Assembly: GCF_902706035.1 (NCBI RefSeq)
Contig: NZ_CACSJA010000002.1
Location: 1 to 64,000, forward strand
Direction: 5' to 3'
Origin: Pantoea sp. 18069
GTDB lineage: Bacteria > Pseudomonadota > Gammaproteobacteria > Burkholderiales > Burkholderiaceae_C
DNA: 64,000 nucleotides
Of this stretch, positions 19,398-28,768 are shown one piece after another. The position numbers and the translations under genes are program-made. The notes under the pieces were generated by a model that was not told the origin of the DNA, did no database searches, and worked only from the letters and a program-made list of their open reading frames with translations. The stretch's first letter is position 1, and the number at the start of each line of letters is the position of its first letter.

Positions 19398-20543
19398 TTA
19401 CTTGGCTGCGCCGGGCACGTTGCCGTCGATGCCGGCGACGTAGAAGTTGATGCCGCTCAGGAAGGCATGGTCGCCGTTGGCTCCATCGGCCAGCAGTTCC
19501 TTGCCGGTGTTGTCCTTGAGCGGGCCCTTCCAGATGTGGAACGTACCGTCCTTGAGACCGGCCTTGGCCGTGGCGACCTTGTCCTTGAGGTCCTGGGGCA
19601 CGTCCTCGGCGATGCTCACCAGGTCCATCGCGCCTTCCTTCACGCCCCACCAGTCCTGGCCCGTGCTCCAGGTGCCGCTGAGCGTGTCCTGCGTGATCTT
19701 CTTGTAGTAAGGCAGCCAGTTGATTTCCGCCGAAGCCAGGTGGGCCTTGGGCGCATAGGCGCTCATGTCCGAATCCTTGCCGAAAGCGCGCACGCCGCGT
19801 TCCTGGGCGGTCTTGAGCACCGCGGGCGAGTTGGTGTTCTGGTAGAGCACGTCGACGCCGCCGTTGATCAGCGTCGTCGCGGCCTCGGATTCCTTGGGCG
19901 GGCTGAACCATTCGTTGACCCAGACCACGCGCGCCGTGATGCTCGGGTTCACGCTTTGCGCGCCCAGCACATAGCTGTTGATGTTGCGCAGCACTTCGGG
20001 AATCGGCACCGAGGCAACCACGCCGATCTGGTTGGTCTTGGTCATGCCGCCGGCGATGATGCCGGCCAGGTACGCGCCTTCGTAGGTGCGCGCGTCATAG
20101 GTGCGCACGTTGTCGGCGGTCTTGTAGCCGGTCGCGTGCTCGAACTTCACGTCCTTGCTGTCGGCCGCGACTTTCTGCACCGGCTCCATGTAGCCGAAGC
20201 TGGTGGCGAACACCAGCTTGTTGCCCTGGCCGACCATGTCGCGCAGCACGCGCTCGGCGTCCGGGCCTTCGGGCACGCTTTCGACCAGCGAGGTCTGGAT
20301 CTGGTCACCGAATTCGGCCTGCAGCGCCTGGCGCGCCTTCTCATGCTGGAAAGTCCAGCCGCCGTCACCCACCGGGCTCACATACATGAAGCCGATCTTC
20401 AGGGGCTCGGCGGCTGCGGCTGCCACGGGCTCGGCGGCGGGCGCAACGGCCTCTTCTTTCTTGCCACAGCCAGCCAGCACGGCCAGGCTGACAGCCGACA
20501 GCGCGGCAGCTTTGAGAAGGGAGCGTTTTTGCAGGTTCGTCAT
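19398..20543 (-). CDS. BMP/PnrA-like lipoprotein, ABC transporter substrate-binding protein (paralogue 2)
   Basis: A 381-residue lipoprotein with a lipobox (LAGC) after MTNLQKRSLLKAAALSAVSLAV. It is a close relative of the protein encoded at 18087-19244: most family blocks are nearly identical (VGDGGW, EGPDAERVLRDM, YEGAYLAGIIAGGM, VPIPEVLRNINSYVLGAQSVNP, VNEWFSPPKESEAATTLINGG, WWGVKEGAMDLVSIAEDVP). The differences lie mainly in the signal/linker region and scattered surface positions, so the pair is a tandem duplication. It stands 36 bases after the NupQ-like permease gene and is likely the primary binding protein of the transporter. Confidence 0.92.
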   Translation of the reverse strand: MTNLQKRSLLKAAALSAVSLAVLAGCGKKEEAVAPAAEPVAAAAAEPLKIGFMYVSPVGDGGWTFQHEKARQALQAEFGDQIQTSLVESVPEGPDAERVLRDMVGQGNKLVFATSFGYMEPVQKVAADSKDVKFEHATGYKTADNVRTYDARTYEGAYLAGIIAGGMTKTNQIGVVASVPIPEVLRNINSYVLGAQSVNPSITARVVWVNEWFSPPKESEAATTLINGGVDVLYQNTNSPAVLKTAQERGVRAFGKDSDMSAYAPKAHLASAEINWLPYYKKITQDTLSGTWSTGQDWWGVKEGAMDLVSIAEDVPQDLKDKVATAKAGLKDGTFHIWKGPLKDNTGKELLADGANGDHAFLSGINFYVAGIDGNVPGAAK

Positions 20544-20579
20544 TCTTGTTCCTCGGAGCTTGTTATGGAAAGGGACGCT

Positions 20580-21500
20580 TCAGGAGCCGGGGTAGAACGG
20601 CTTGCCCAGCGAGGCCGGCATGTTCGCACGAATCCAGGCCGGATTGCGCGAAATCAACACCAGCACGACGATGGTCGCAAGGTAGGGCAACATGCTCAGC
20701 AACTGGCTCGCCAATTGCACGCCCGACGCCTGAAGGTGGAACTGCAGCATGGTCACGCCGCCGAAAAGGTAGGCGCCGAGCAGCACGCGCGCCGGCCGCC
20801 AGGTGGCGAAGGTGGTCAGCGCCAGCGCGATCCAGCCGCGCCCCGCGACCATGCCCTCGACCCACAGCGGCGTGTAGACCACCGAGATGAAGGCGCCGGC
20901 CAGGCCGCACATCGCGCCGCCGAACATCACGGCCGCCAGGCGTATGCCGCGCACGTTGTAGCCCAGCGCATGCGCCGACTCGGGCGCCTCGCCGACCGCG
21001 CGCAGCACCAGGCCGGCGCGCGAGCGGTAGAGGAACCAGATCATGGCGATGGCCAGCAGCACCACGATATAGACCAGCGGATGGTGGCGAAACAGCGCGG
21101 GGCCCAGCAGCGGGATGTCGGCCAGGCCGGGAATCGCATACTTGGGCAGTTCGGGCAGCTTGGCCTGCACATAGTTGAGGCCGGCGAACGCCGAGAAACC
21201 CGCACCGAACAGCGTCAGCGCCAGGCCCGTCGCCTGCTGGTTGGTGTTGAGCCAGATGACCAGCAGACCGAACAGGCCCGCGAGCAGCGCACCGGCGGCC
21301 ATGCCGGCGCCAAAGCCCACCCAGGTATTGCCCGAGTGCACGACGGCCGCGAAACCGGCGATCGCCGCGCACAGCATCATGCCTTCGGCGCCGAGGTTGA
21401 TGATGCCGGCCTTCTCGTTGATCAGCAGGCCCAGGGCTGCCAGGGCCAGCACGGTGCCGGCGCTCAGCGTGGAGCCGAACAGCAATGCATACGACTCCAT
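20580..21500 (-). CDS. Nucleoside/purine ABC transporter permease (NupQ-like)
   Basis: A 306-residue inner-membrane protein with about eight to nine hydrophobic helices. The motif NEKAGIINLGAEGMMLCAA near the N-terminus is the hallmark of permeases partnering BMP-type binding proteins (NupQ/YufQ group), and VGEAPESAHALGYNV is the cytoplasmic coupling loop that contacts the ATPase. Its ATG overlaps the stop of the upstream permease by one base (TAATG), indicating translational coupling. It is followed by the two BMP lipoprotein genes. Substrate class (purine nucleosides or bases) is inferred from family and neighbours. Confidence 0.93.
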   Translation of the reverse strand: MESYALLFGSTLSAGTVLALAALGLLINEKAGIINLGAEGMMLCAAIAGFAAVVHSGNTWVGFGAGMAAGALLAGLFGLLVIWLNTNQQATGLALTLFGAGFSAFAGLNYVQAKLPELPKYAIPGLADIPLLGPALFRHHPLVYIVVLLAIAMIWFLYRSRAGLVLRAVGEAPESAHALGYNVRGIRLAAVMFGGAMCGLAGAFISVVYTPLWVEGMVAGRGWIALALTTFATWRPARVLLGAYLFGGVTMLQFHLQASGVQLASQLLSMLPYLATIVVLVLISRNPAWIRANMPASLGKPFYPGS

Positions 21501-22618
21501 TACAGACCTCCCTTTGCTGCGGCCGAGGTGCCGGCGACAGGGCTTGCAGCCACAGGTCGCGGCGCACGGCGCCAGCGCAGCCGGTAGGTCACGAGCGTGT
21601 CGCAGGCCAGCAGCGCGAACAGCAGCAGGCCCTGGAAGACACCCGTCAGGGACTTGGGCAGGCCCAGGCGCGACTGCGCGAGTTCACCACCGATATAGAA
21701 CATGCTCATGAGAATGGCGGAAAAGATCATGCCCACGGGGTGCAGACGCCCGACGAAGGCCACGATGATGGCGGCAAAACCGTAGCCGGCGGGAACATAG
21801 GGCGTGAGCTGGCCCATAGGGCCCGCGACTTCGAGCGCGCCGGCCAGACCGGCCGCGCCACCCGAGATCAGCAGCGCCGTCCAGAGCGCGCGACGCGAGG
21901 AAAAGCCGGCGTAGCGCGCGGCGGCCGGCGCCAGGCCGCTGACCTGCAGCGCGAAGCCGGCGCGCGTGCGCGCCAGAAACGCCCACAGCAGGCCCGCGCC
22001 CAGCAGCGCGAGGATCACGCCGATGTTCATGCGCATGCCGTCGATCAGCTTGGGGATCTGCGTCACGCGCTCGAACGTCTTGCTCTGCGGGAAGTTGTAG
22101 CCCTGCGGGTCCTTCCACGGGCCGTAGACCAGATAGCCCAGCACCAGGATGGCCACATAGACCAGCATCAGGCTGACCAGGGTTTCATTCGCATTGAAGC
22201 GGTCGCGCAGGAAAGCGACGATGCCGGCCCAGACCATGCCGCCGAGCACGCCGGCCACGAGGATCGCGGGCACGATCCAGGGCCCGGTGTCCTTGTCGGC
22301 GAGCAGCGCCAGGCCGCCCGCGGCCACGGCGCCCATGACGAACTGGCCTTCGGCGCCGATGTTCCAGATATTCGAGCGAAAGCACACCGCCAGGCCCAGC
22401 GCCACGAGCAGCAGCGGCGTGGCCTTCATGACCAGTTCGCCCAACGCGTAGCCCGACTTGATCGGCTCCCAGAAAAAGGCCTGCAGGCCGCGCACCGGGT
22501 CCTTGCCCAGCAGCATGAACAGCGCGATGCCAACCAGCACGGTGATCGCCAGCGCCAGCACCGGCGACGCATAGGTCCAGACCTTGGAGACCTGGGGGCG
22601 GGGTTCGAGCTTAAGCAT
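21500..22618 (-). CDS. Nucleoside/purine ABC transporter permease (NupP-like)
   Basis: A 372-residue inner-membrane permease, longer than its partner as is usual for NupP/YufP proteins. Features: a hydrophobic first helix (VLALAITVLVGIALFMLLG), FWEPIKSGYALGELVMKATPLLLVALGLAVCFRSN-region helices, NIGAEGQFVMGAVAAGG (signature), and the coupling loop VSGLAPAAARYAGFSSRRAL. The ATG at 22618 has GGGAGG five bases upstream and lies inside the end of the ATPase gene (8-base overlap), so a longer start at 22681 is rejected. Part of the operon ATPase - permease - permease - BMP - BMP. Confidence 0.93.
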   Translation of the reverse strand: MLKLEPRPQVSKVWTYASPVLALAITVLVGIALFMLLGKDPVRGLQAFFWEPIKSGYALGELVMKATPLLLVALGLAVCFRSNIWNIGAEGQFVMGAVAAGGLALLADKDTGPWIVPAILVAGVLGGMVWAGIVAFLRDRFNANETLVSLMLVYVAILVLGYLVYGPWKDPQGYNFPQSKTFERVTQIPKLIDGMRMNIGVILALLGAGLLWAFLARTRAGFALQVSGLAPAAARYAGFSSRRALWTALLISGGAAGLAGALEVAGPMGQLTPYVPAGYGFAAIIVAFVGRLHPVGMIFSAILMSMFYIGGELAQSRLGLPKSLTGVFQGLLLFALLACDTLVTYRLRWRRAPRPVAASPVAGTSAAAKGGL

Positions 22619-24194
22619 GCTGACCTCCCTGCGCCGTCGCGTCGGGCGGGGCCGCGGGGGCCTCGGCATGCCACAGCCCACTCATCCATTCGCCTATGCG
22701 CTGCACCGTGGCCTGGGCCCGGGGCACGGAAGGCGACAACTGGCCCTTGGCCACGACATGCAGCCGGTCACAGATTTCAAACAATTCGTCCAACTCCTCA
22801 CTGAGCACCAAGACAGCGCAGCCCGCATCGCGCAGCGCCAGGATTTCGCCGCGGATCTGCGCGGCCGCGCCCACGTCCACGCCCCAGGTCGGCTGCGAGA
22901 TGATCAGCAGCTTGGGCCTGGCATCGATTTCGCGACCGACGATGAATTTCTGCAGGTTGCCGCCCGACAGCGACTTGGCGGCCGCGTTCGGCCCGCCGGC
23001 CTTGACCTTGAAGCGCTCGATGATCGCGCGCGCCTGGCTGTGCAGCACATCCATGTGCAGCCAGCCGCCGCGCCCCACGGCATCGTCGCGCGTGAGCAGC
23101 AGGTTGTGCGCCAGGCTCATCGACGGCACGGCGCCGCGGCCCAGCCGCTCCTCGGGCACGAAATGCAGGCCCAGCGCGCGGCGCTGGCGCGGCGACATGC
23201 GCCCGGCTTCGAGACCCGCCACCTGCACCATCGCGGGCGCGGCGCGCCGGTCTTCACCCGACAGGCTGTAGAGCAGCTCTTTCTGGCCATTGCCGGAAAC
23301 GCCGGCAATGCCCACGACTTCGCCCGCGCGCACCTCGAAATCGATGCCCGAGAGATCGACACCGAAATGGTCGGTGCGCGCCAGCGTCAGGCCCTGCACG
23401 CGCAGCACCGTGGCGCCCGTGGCGACTTCGCGGTGGGTCAGCGCGGGCGGCTCGGCGCCTATCATCAGCCGCGACAGCGAGGCATTGGACTCTTCACCGG
23501 GACGGCACACGCCCGTGACCTTGCCACCGCGCAGCACCGTGCAGCTGTCGCACAGCGCGCGGATTTCATGCAGCTTGTGGCTGATGTAGAGAATGCTGCA
23601 GCCTTCGGCCGCGAGCTTGCGCAGCACGACGAACAGCTTCTCGACGGCCTGGGGCGTGAGCACCGAGGTGGGCTCGTCGAGAATCAGCACGCGCGGGCGC
23701 GTGAGCAGCGCGCGGATGATCTCGACGCGCTGCATTTCACCGACCGACAAGGTGTGCACCGGCCGCTGGGGATCGATGACCATGCCGTAGAGGCTGGCGG
23801 TTTCCTCGATGCGGCGCACGACTTCGGCGAGCGCGATCTGCTTGTCCAGGCCCAGCCAGACGTTTTCCGCCACCGTGAGCGTGTCGAACAGGCTGAAGTG
23901 CTGGAACACCATGGCGATGCCCAGCTGGCGCGCTTCCTGGGGATTGCGGATCTGCACCACCTTGCCGTCGACCTGCAGCAGGCCTTCGTCGGGCTTGACC
24001 GAACCGTAGATGATCTTCATCAGGGTCGACTTGCCTGCACCGTTTTCGCCCAGCACGGCGTGCACTTCGCCAGGCTGCACCGTCAGCGAGACGCCACTGT
24101 TGGCCACGACGGCCGGGTAACGTTTGGTAATGCCCGTCAATTGCAAGCGCGGCGGTGTCATACCGGGCGCGGAATTTGTTTCAGGGGGATTCAT
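22611..24194 (-). CDS. Nucleoside/purine ABC transporter ATP-binding protein (NupO-like, two NBDs)
   Basis: A 527-residue ATPase with two nucleotide-binding domains. The first has Walker A GENGAGKST, the signature LSVGEMQRVEI and Walker B ILDEPTSVL; the second has a degenerate Walker A (GVSGNGQKELL) and signature LSGGNLQKFIVGRE, with LLIISQPTWGVDVG. This asymmetry is normal for the sugar/nucleoside class of transporters. It is the first gene of the leftward transporter operon and overlaps the next gene by eight bases. Its promoter must be in the 24195-24597 divergent region shared with xdhA, so import and xanthine oxidation may be co-regulated. Confidence 0.94.
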   Translation of the reverse strand: MNPPETNSAPGMTPPRLQLTGITKRYPAVVANSGVSLTVQPGEVHAVLGENGAGKSTLMKIIYGSVKPDEGLLQVDGKVVQIRNPQEARQLGIAMVFQHFSLFDTLTVAENVWLGLDKQIALAEVVRRIEETASLYGMVIDPQRPVHTLSVGEMQRVEIIRALLTRPRVLILDEPTSVLTPQAVEKLFVVLRKLAAEGCSILYISHKLHEIRALCDSCTVLRGGKVTGVCRPGEESNASLSRLMIGAEPPALTHREVATGATVLRVQGLTLARTDHFGVDLSGIDFEVRAGEVVGIAGVSGNGQKELLYSLSGEDRRAAPAMVQVAGLEAGRMSPRQRRALGLHFVPEERLGRGAVPSMSLAHNLLLTRDDAVGRGGWLHMDVLHSQARAIIERFKVKAGGPNAAAKSLSGGNLQKFIVGREIDARPKLLIISQPTWGVDVGAAAQIRGEILALRDAGCAVLVLSEELDELFEICDRLHVVAKGQLSPSVPRAQATVQRIGEWMSGLWHAEAPAAPPDATAQGGQHA

Positions 24195-24597
24195 GGGCGC
24201 GATTGTCTCTCAATTTTACAAACACATTCCATAAGATATCCTGCAAGTGCTTGCCTGGCTTAGCCAACAAGCTATTAAAAATATAGCAACAAAGTCACGA
24301 TTTGCATTGCACGGCGCATTCCTTCACCCGCCTCGGAACAGCTCGCCCAGCGGCCGGAAGGCACTATGCATGCGCAACAACTGCGCCTGCACCCCGTGCG
24401 TGAACGCGCAATCGACCAGTCTGCTGCAAGCAAAACCCGTGCGCATTGGTGCTTTACCGCATCAATCGCATGCGCCTCGGGTGCGGCACCGATGGACGCC
24501 AGCCGCGCAGCGCATGAAAATTGCTTGTGTCACAGGGCCATGACACCATGGCCCCAGACCCGCTGCATTTTTCCCGCTGCCTTCTCCACGTCTATCC
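24195..24597. other. 403-bp divergent control region between the purine transporter operon and xdhAB
   Basis: This region has no gene. The left half (24200-24300) is AT-rich and should hold promoters; it contains TGGC-TTA-GCCA (24256-24266), a small dyad of LysR-box type, and GCTAT-N7-ATAGC (24271-24287), which looks like a degenerate copy of an intergenic repeat common in this bacterial family. The right half contains a strong 8-bp stem hairpin (24535-24554) close to xdhA. No purine riboswitch fold was recognisable by eye. Confidence 0.6.
24535..24554. promoter_or_regulatory. Perfect 8-bp stem hairpin upstream of xdhA
   Basis: GGGCCATG, an ACAC loop and CATGGCCC form a perfect stem 43 bases before the xdhA ATG. 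There is no T run, so it is not a simple terminator. It could be an operator palindrome or a leader hairpin affecting xdhA expression. Also note no good ribosome site is visible before xdhA. Confidence 0.5.
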
Positions 24598-26106
24598 ATG
24601 ACCCTCTCTGCCTTGCAATTCATACGCCGCGGCCAAACCGTGACACTGCACGATGTGCCGCCCGAGCGCACGCTTCTCGAAGTCCTGCGCGAAGACCTGG
24701 GCTGCAGCGGCACCAAGGAAGGCTGTGCCGAAGGCGATTGCGGCGCCTGCACGGTGGTCATCGGCGAGGCCGTGGCCACGCCCGCAGGCGGGCAATTGCG
24801 TTATTCGGCGATCAACAGCTGCATACGCCTGGCCCACTCGGTACAGGGGCTCGCGTTGTGGACCGTCGAAGACCTGGTGCGCGACCCGTTGATAGAACGC
24901 GCCGACCCGGCCCGCATCCACCCGGCCCAGGAAGCAATGGTCAGCTGCCACGCCTCGCAATGCGGCTTTTGCACGCCGGGCTTCGTGATGAGCCTGTTCG
25001 GCATGTACCAGAACCGCGTCTGCCAGGGCCAGACCATCACGCGCGAACTCGCCCAGCATGACCTCTCGGGCAATCTGTGCCGCTGCACCGGCTACCGCCC
25101 CATTCTCGACGCCGCCCAGCAGATGGCGGATCTGCCGCGCGCCCAGGTCGACGAGCCCGCGCTGCTCGCGCAGTTGCAACAGCTGCAGGCGCCCACACTC
25201 GAAGGCGCCCATTACCTCGCGCCGCGCAGCCTGGCCGAGCTGCTGCAGGCGCGTGCCGCCCACCCCCAGGCGCAGATCGTTGCCGGCGGCACCGATGTCG
25301 GCCTCTGGGTCACCAAGCAGTTGCGCGAATTCGGCCAGGTGCTCGATGTGACGCGCGTGGCCGAGCTGCGCGAGATAGACGCCAGCGGCGAGCATCTGGG
25401 AATAGGCGCGGCCGCAACGCTGACCCAGGCGTTCGCGGCCCTGCAGGCGCTGTGGCCGCAGCTCGATGAATTCGCCGCGCGCTTTGCGGGCCTGCCGGTG
25501 CGCAACGCGGGCACGCTGGGCGGCAATGTCGCCAACGGCTCGCCTATCGGCGACTCGATGCCGCTGCTGATCGCGCTGCGCGCCCAGGTGGTGCTGGCCA
25601 GCCTGCAGGGTGAGCGCCGCCTGCCGCTCGAAGACTTCTACACCGGCTACCGCAGTAACCAGCTCGCGGCCGACGAAGTGCTGGTGCGCATCGAAGTGCC
25701 CAAGCCGCGCGCGGGCGAGATGCTGCGCGCCTACAAGGTCTCCAAGCGCACCGACGATGATATTTCCGCGGTCTGCCTGGCCATACAGCTCACGCTGCAG
25801 GGCGGCCAGGTGCAGGCGGCGGCCATAGGCGTGGGCGGTGTCGCGGCCACACCGGTGCGCGCGCGCGCCACCGAAGCCGTGCTGACCGGCGCGCCCTGGA
25901 ACGAAGCCACGCTCGCGCGCGCCGCCGATACATTGCGCCACGAGTTCCAGCCGCTGTCCGACATGCGCGCCAGCGGCGCGTACCGCCGCGCGCTGCTCGC
26001 CTCTTTGCTCGAACGCTACTGGCTTGAAAGCACGGGTTCAGACACCGTGCTCGCCACCCTGATTCCGCTGGCACAAGCGGCCGCTGTCCAGAAAGCCAAG
26101 GCATGA
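24598..26106 (+). CDS. xdhA: Xanthine dehydrogenase small subunit (Fe-S/FAD)
   Basis: A 502-residue subunit. Residues 1-~160 hold the two [2Fe-2S] clusters: the plant-ferredoxin-like cluster CSGTKEGCAEGDCGAC (Cys36, 43, 48, 51) with a further Cys, and the second cluster CGFCTPG ... CRCTGYRPI. From ~200 the FAD-binding CO-dehydrogenase-flavoprotein-like domain follows (IVAGGTDVGLWVTKQ, GNVANGSPIGDSMP). Together with XdhB it oxidises hypoxanthine to xanthine and urate. Its last four bases (ATGA) overlap the start of xdhB. The start has no strong Shine-Dalgarno site, but the protein N-terminus fits the family. Confidence 0.96.
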   Translation: MTLSALQFIRRGQTVTLHDVPPERTLLEVLREDLGCSGTKEGCAEGDCGACTVVIGEAVATPAGGQLRYSAINSCIRLAHSVQGLALWTVEDLVRDPLIERADPARIHPAQEAMVSCHASQCGFCTPGFVMSLFGMYQNRVCQGQTITRELAQHDLSGNLCRCTGYRPILDAAQQMADLPRAQVDEPALLAQLQQLQAPTLEGAHYLAPRSLAELLQARAAHPQAQIVAGGTDVGLWVTKQLREFGQVLDVTRVAELREIDASGEHLGIGAAATLTQAFAALQALWPQLDEFAARFAGLPVRNAGTLGGNVANGSPIGDSMPLLIALRAQVVLASLQGERRLPLEDFYTGYRSNQLAADEVLVRIEVPKPRAGEMLRAYKVSKRTDDDISAVCLAIQLTLQGGQVQAAAIGVGGVAATPVRARATEAVLTGAPWNEATLARAADTLRHEFQPLSDMRASGAYRRALLASLLERYWLESTGSDTVLATLIPLAQAAAVQKAKA

Positions 26107-28457
26107 AAGTCCTTCACCCGCTCTCCCCCGAAGTCGCCGCGGCGCTGGCGCCGGCGCGCACCCTGCCGGCCATGGGCCAGTCGCATTTCCACGAAAGCGC
26201 CCAGGCCCAGGTGCTGGGCACGGCGCATTACATCGACGACCTGCCTGAAGTCAAAGGCACGCTCTACGCCGCGCCTATCCTGTCGAAAGTCGCCCACGGC
26301 CGCCTGCGCGGCGTCGACAGCCAGGCGGCGCAGGCGCTGCGCGGCGTGCGCGGCGTGGTGCTAGCGGCCGATGTGCCCGGTGACAAGCTGCTGGCCGCGT
26401 TCGGCCATGACGAGCCGGTGTTTGCCATCGACAGCGTGCAGCATGTGGGCCAGGTCATTGGCCTGGTGGTGGCGGGCAGCATGCGCCAGGCGCGGCGCGC
26501 CGCGCGCCTGGTGGAATGCGATATCGAAGCCCTGCCCGCGGTGCTCGACGTGCACACCGCCCATGCGCAGCAAAGCTATGTGCTGCCACCGGTGTTCGTG
26601 CGCCGCGGCGATGCCCAGGACGCGCTGATGCGCAGCGAGCACCGGCTCGGCGGCCGGCTCGAAGTCGGCGGCCAGGAGCATTTCTACCTCGAAGGCCAGA
26701 TCGCCTATGCGCTGCCGCTCGAGCAAAGCCAGTGGCAGATCTTCTCGAGCACCCAGCACCCGGGCGAAGTCCAGCATTGGGTCGCGCATGCGCTGGGCCT
26801 GGAGAACCATGCGGTCAAGGTCGAGTGCCGGCGCATGGGCGGAGGCTTTGGCGGCAAGGAAACCCAGGCCGGGCATCTGGCGGTCTGGGCCAGCGTGGCC
26901 GCGCACAAGTTCGGCTGCCCGGTCAAGCTGCGGCTGGACCGCGACGACGACTTCATGATCACCGGCAAGCGCCACCCGTTTGCCTATGAATACGATGTGG
27001 GCTTCGACGACAGCGGCCGCATCACCGGGCTGCAGCTCGAGATGCTGGTCAACTGCGGTTTCTCGGCCGACCTGTCGGGCCCGGTCGCCGACCGCGCGAT
27101 CTTCCACGCCGACAACGCCTATTTCCTCAGCGACGTGGAGATCGCCTCCTACCGCTGCAAGACCAACACCCAGAGCCACACTGCGTTTCGCGGCTTTGGC
27201 GGCCCGCAGGGCGTGATCGTGATCGAGGCCATCCTGGGCGACATCGCGCGCCAGCTCGGCCTGGATGCATTCGATGTGCGCCTGCACAACCTCTACGACG
27301 CCGACCCGCAGGGCCCGCGCAGCCTCACGCACTACCAGATGCGCGTCGAGGACAACATCCTGCACGACCTGCTGCCCACGCTGGCCGAGTCCGCCGACTA
27401 CCGCGCGCGCCAGGCCGAGATCACGGCCTGGAACGCGGGCCAGCCCATCATCAAGCGCGGGCTGGCGATCACGCCCGTGAAGTTCGGCATCAGCTTCACG
27501 GCCACGCTGTTCAACCAGGCCGGCGCACTGGTCCATGTCTACACCGACGGCAGCGTGCAGGTGAACCATGGTGGCACGGAAATGGGCCAGGGCCTGAACA
27601 CCAAGGTCGCGCAGATCGTCGCCGACGAACTGGGCGTGCCGCTGGCGCGCGTGCTGGTCACGGCCAGCGACACCAGCAAGATCCCCAACGCCAGCGCCAC
27701 GGCGGCATCGAGCGGCACCGACCTCAACGGCCGCGCGGCGCAATACGCGGCGCGCACCGTGCGCAACAACCTCGCGGCCTTTGTCGCCGGCCTCGACAAC
27801 TGCGGCGCGGGCGCCGTCGATTTCGTCGGCGGCCTGGTGCGCACGCCCAAAAGCGAACGCCGCTGGGAGGATGTGGTCGGAGAGGCCTTTGCCAACCGCA
27901 TCCAGCTGTGGAGCGACGGCTTCTACCGCACGCCCAAGATCCACTACGACAAGCACACGCTCACGGGCCGGCCGTTCTACTACTTCTCGTATGGCGCGGC
28001 CTGCACCGAAGTCGCCGTCGATACGCTGACCGGCGAGAGCCGGGTGCTGCGCGTGGACATCCTGCATGACGTCGGCCACAGCATCAACCCGGCCATCGAC
28101 ATCGGCCAGATCGAAGGCGGTTTCGTGCAGGGCATGGGCTGGCTCACGACCGAGCAGCTGGTCTGGAACGACAAGGGCCTGCTGACCACGCATGCGCCCA
28201 GCACCTACAAGATCCCCACGGCGGGCGACATTCCCGCGCATTTGCGCGTCGACCTCTGGCCCGAGGCCAACCGCGAAGACAATGTCGGCGGCAGCAAGGC
28301 CGTGGGCGAGCCGCCGTTCATGCTGGCGATCAGCGTCTACGAGGCCTTGCGCAATGCGCTCGCCGCGACGCGCAGTGGCGCGTCGGCCCGGCAGCCGCTG
28401 ACGCTGACCGCGCCCGCGACCGCGGAAAATCTGTTGCGGGCGTTGGGGCGGGTTTAG
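26103..28457 (+). CDS. xdhB: Xanthine dehydrogenase large subunit (molybdenum cofactor)
   Basis: A 784-residue molybdopterin subunit. Visible cofactor and active-site regions: the aldehyde oxidase/xanthine dehydrogenase a/b hammerhead domain (VLGTAHYIDDLPEVKGTLYAAP), SSTQHPGEVQHWVA, GGGFGGKETQ, AFRGFGGPQG, NHGGTEMGQGL and the C-terminal GSKAVGEPPFML that carries the catalytic Glu. Length is normal for the XdhAB-type two-subunit enzyme. XdhC for cofactor insertion is not downstream but 11 kb away (39193-40023). Stop at 28457 is followed by a repeat-rich gap. Confidence 0.96.
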   Translation: MKVLHPLSPEVAAALAPARTLPAMGQSHFHESAQAQVLGTAHYIDDLPEVKGTLYAAPILSKVAHGRLRGVDSQAAQALRGVRGVVLAADVPGDKLLAAFGHDEPVFAIDSVQHVGQVIGLVVAGSMRQARRAARLVECDIEALPAVLDVHTAHAQQSYVLPPVFVRRGDAQDALMRSEHRLGGRLEVGGQEHFYLEGQIAYALPLEQSQWQIFSSTQHPGEVQHWVAHALGLENHAVKVECRRMGGGFGGKETQAGHLAVWASVAAHKFGCPVKLRLDRDDDFMITGKRHPFAYEYDVGFDDSGRITGLQLEMLVNCGFSADLSGPVADRAIFHADNAYFLSDVEIASYRCKTNTQSHTAFRGFGGPQGVIVIEAILGDIARQLGLDAFDVRLHNLYDADPQGPRSLTHYQMRVEDNILHDLLPTLAESADYRARQAEITAWNAGQPIIKRGLAITPVKFGISFTATLFNQAGALVHVYTDGSVQVNHGGTEMGQGLNTKVAQIVADELGVPLARVLVTASDTSKIPNASATAASSGTDLNGRAAQYAARTVRNNLAAFVAGLDNCGAGAVDFVGGLVRTPKSERRWEDVVGEAFANRIQLWSDGFYRTPKIHYDKHTLTGRPFYYFSYGAACTEVAVDTLTGESRVLRVDILHDVGHSINPAIDIGQIEGGFVQGMGWLTTEQLVWNDKGLLTTHAPSTYKIPTAGDIPAHLRVDLWPEANREDNVGGSKAVGEPPFMLAISVYEALRNALAATRSGASARQPLTLTAPATAENLLRALGRV

Positions 28458-28768
28458 GGGCGAGCCAGACCATTTGCCCTGAGCCGCGATTGAAGGCAGC
28501 AGCCTCCTGCATGCCTGGCGCCAGGTGCTGACCGAACATACGCTGCGCCCTGAAGCGCCCTTCGACAAGCTCTCAAGAAACAGCTTTTTTTCCAACTAAA
28601 TCAATGACTTAGAAAGTGACCGATTTAGGAAAACAGCGGCGAGATTGATAAAAACCGTTCGTGGTGAGCTTCGCTAGGCGCGCCCGTCGAACCATGAACG
28701 GCCCGCCCTCAAGCGCTCGTCAGCCCTTCTATCCGTCAGCAGGCGCAGGGCGCATGACGAACGGGAAT
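28458..28768. repeat. Repeat-bearing intergenic gap after xdhB
   Basis: No gene seen in these 311 bases. They contain fragments of the dispersed TTCGACAAGCTC-type repeat: CCCTTCGACAAGCTCTC at 28558-28574 and CGTTCGTGGTGAGCTT...GTCGAACCATGAACGG at 28655-28702. The second is a near-palindrome whose arms pair (GTTCG...CGAAC, GGTTC-type), and the same element recurs at 49929-49968. The fragments are separated by an AT-rich stretch without features. Confidence 0.6.

Noticed and set aside
19368-21587. A 739-codon plus-strand frame opposite the BMP and permease genes
   Set aside because: Shadow frame produced by high GC; no domain, and the opposite strand carries obvious transporter genes.
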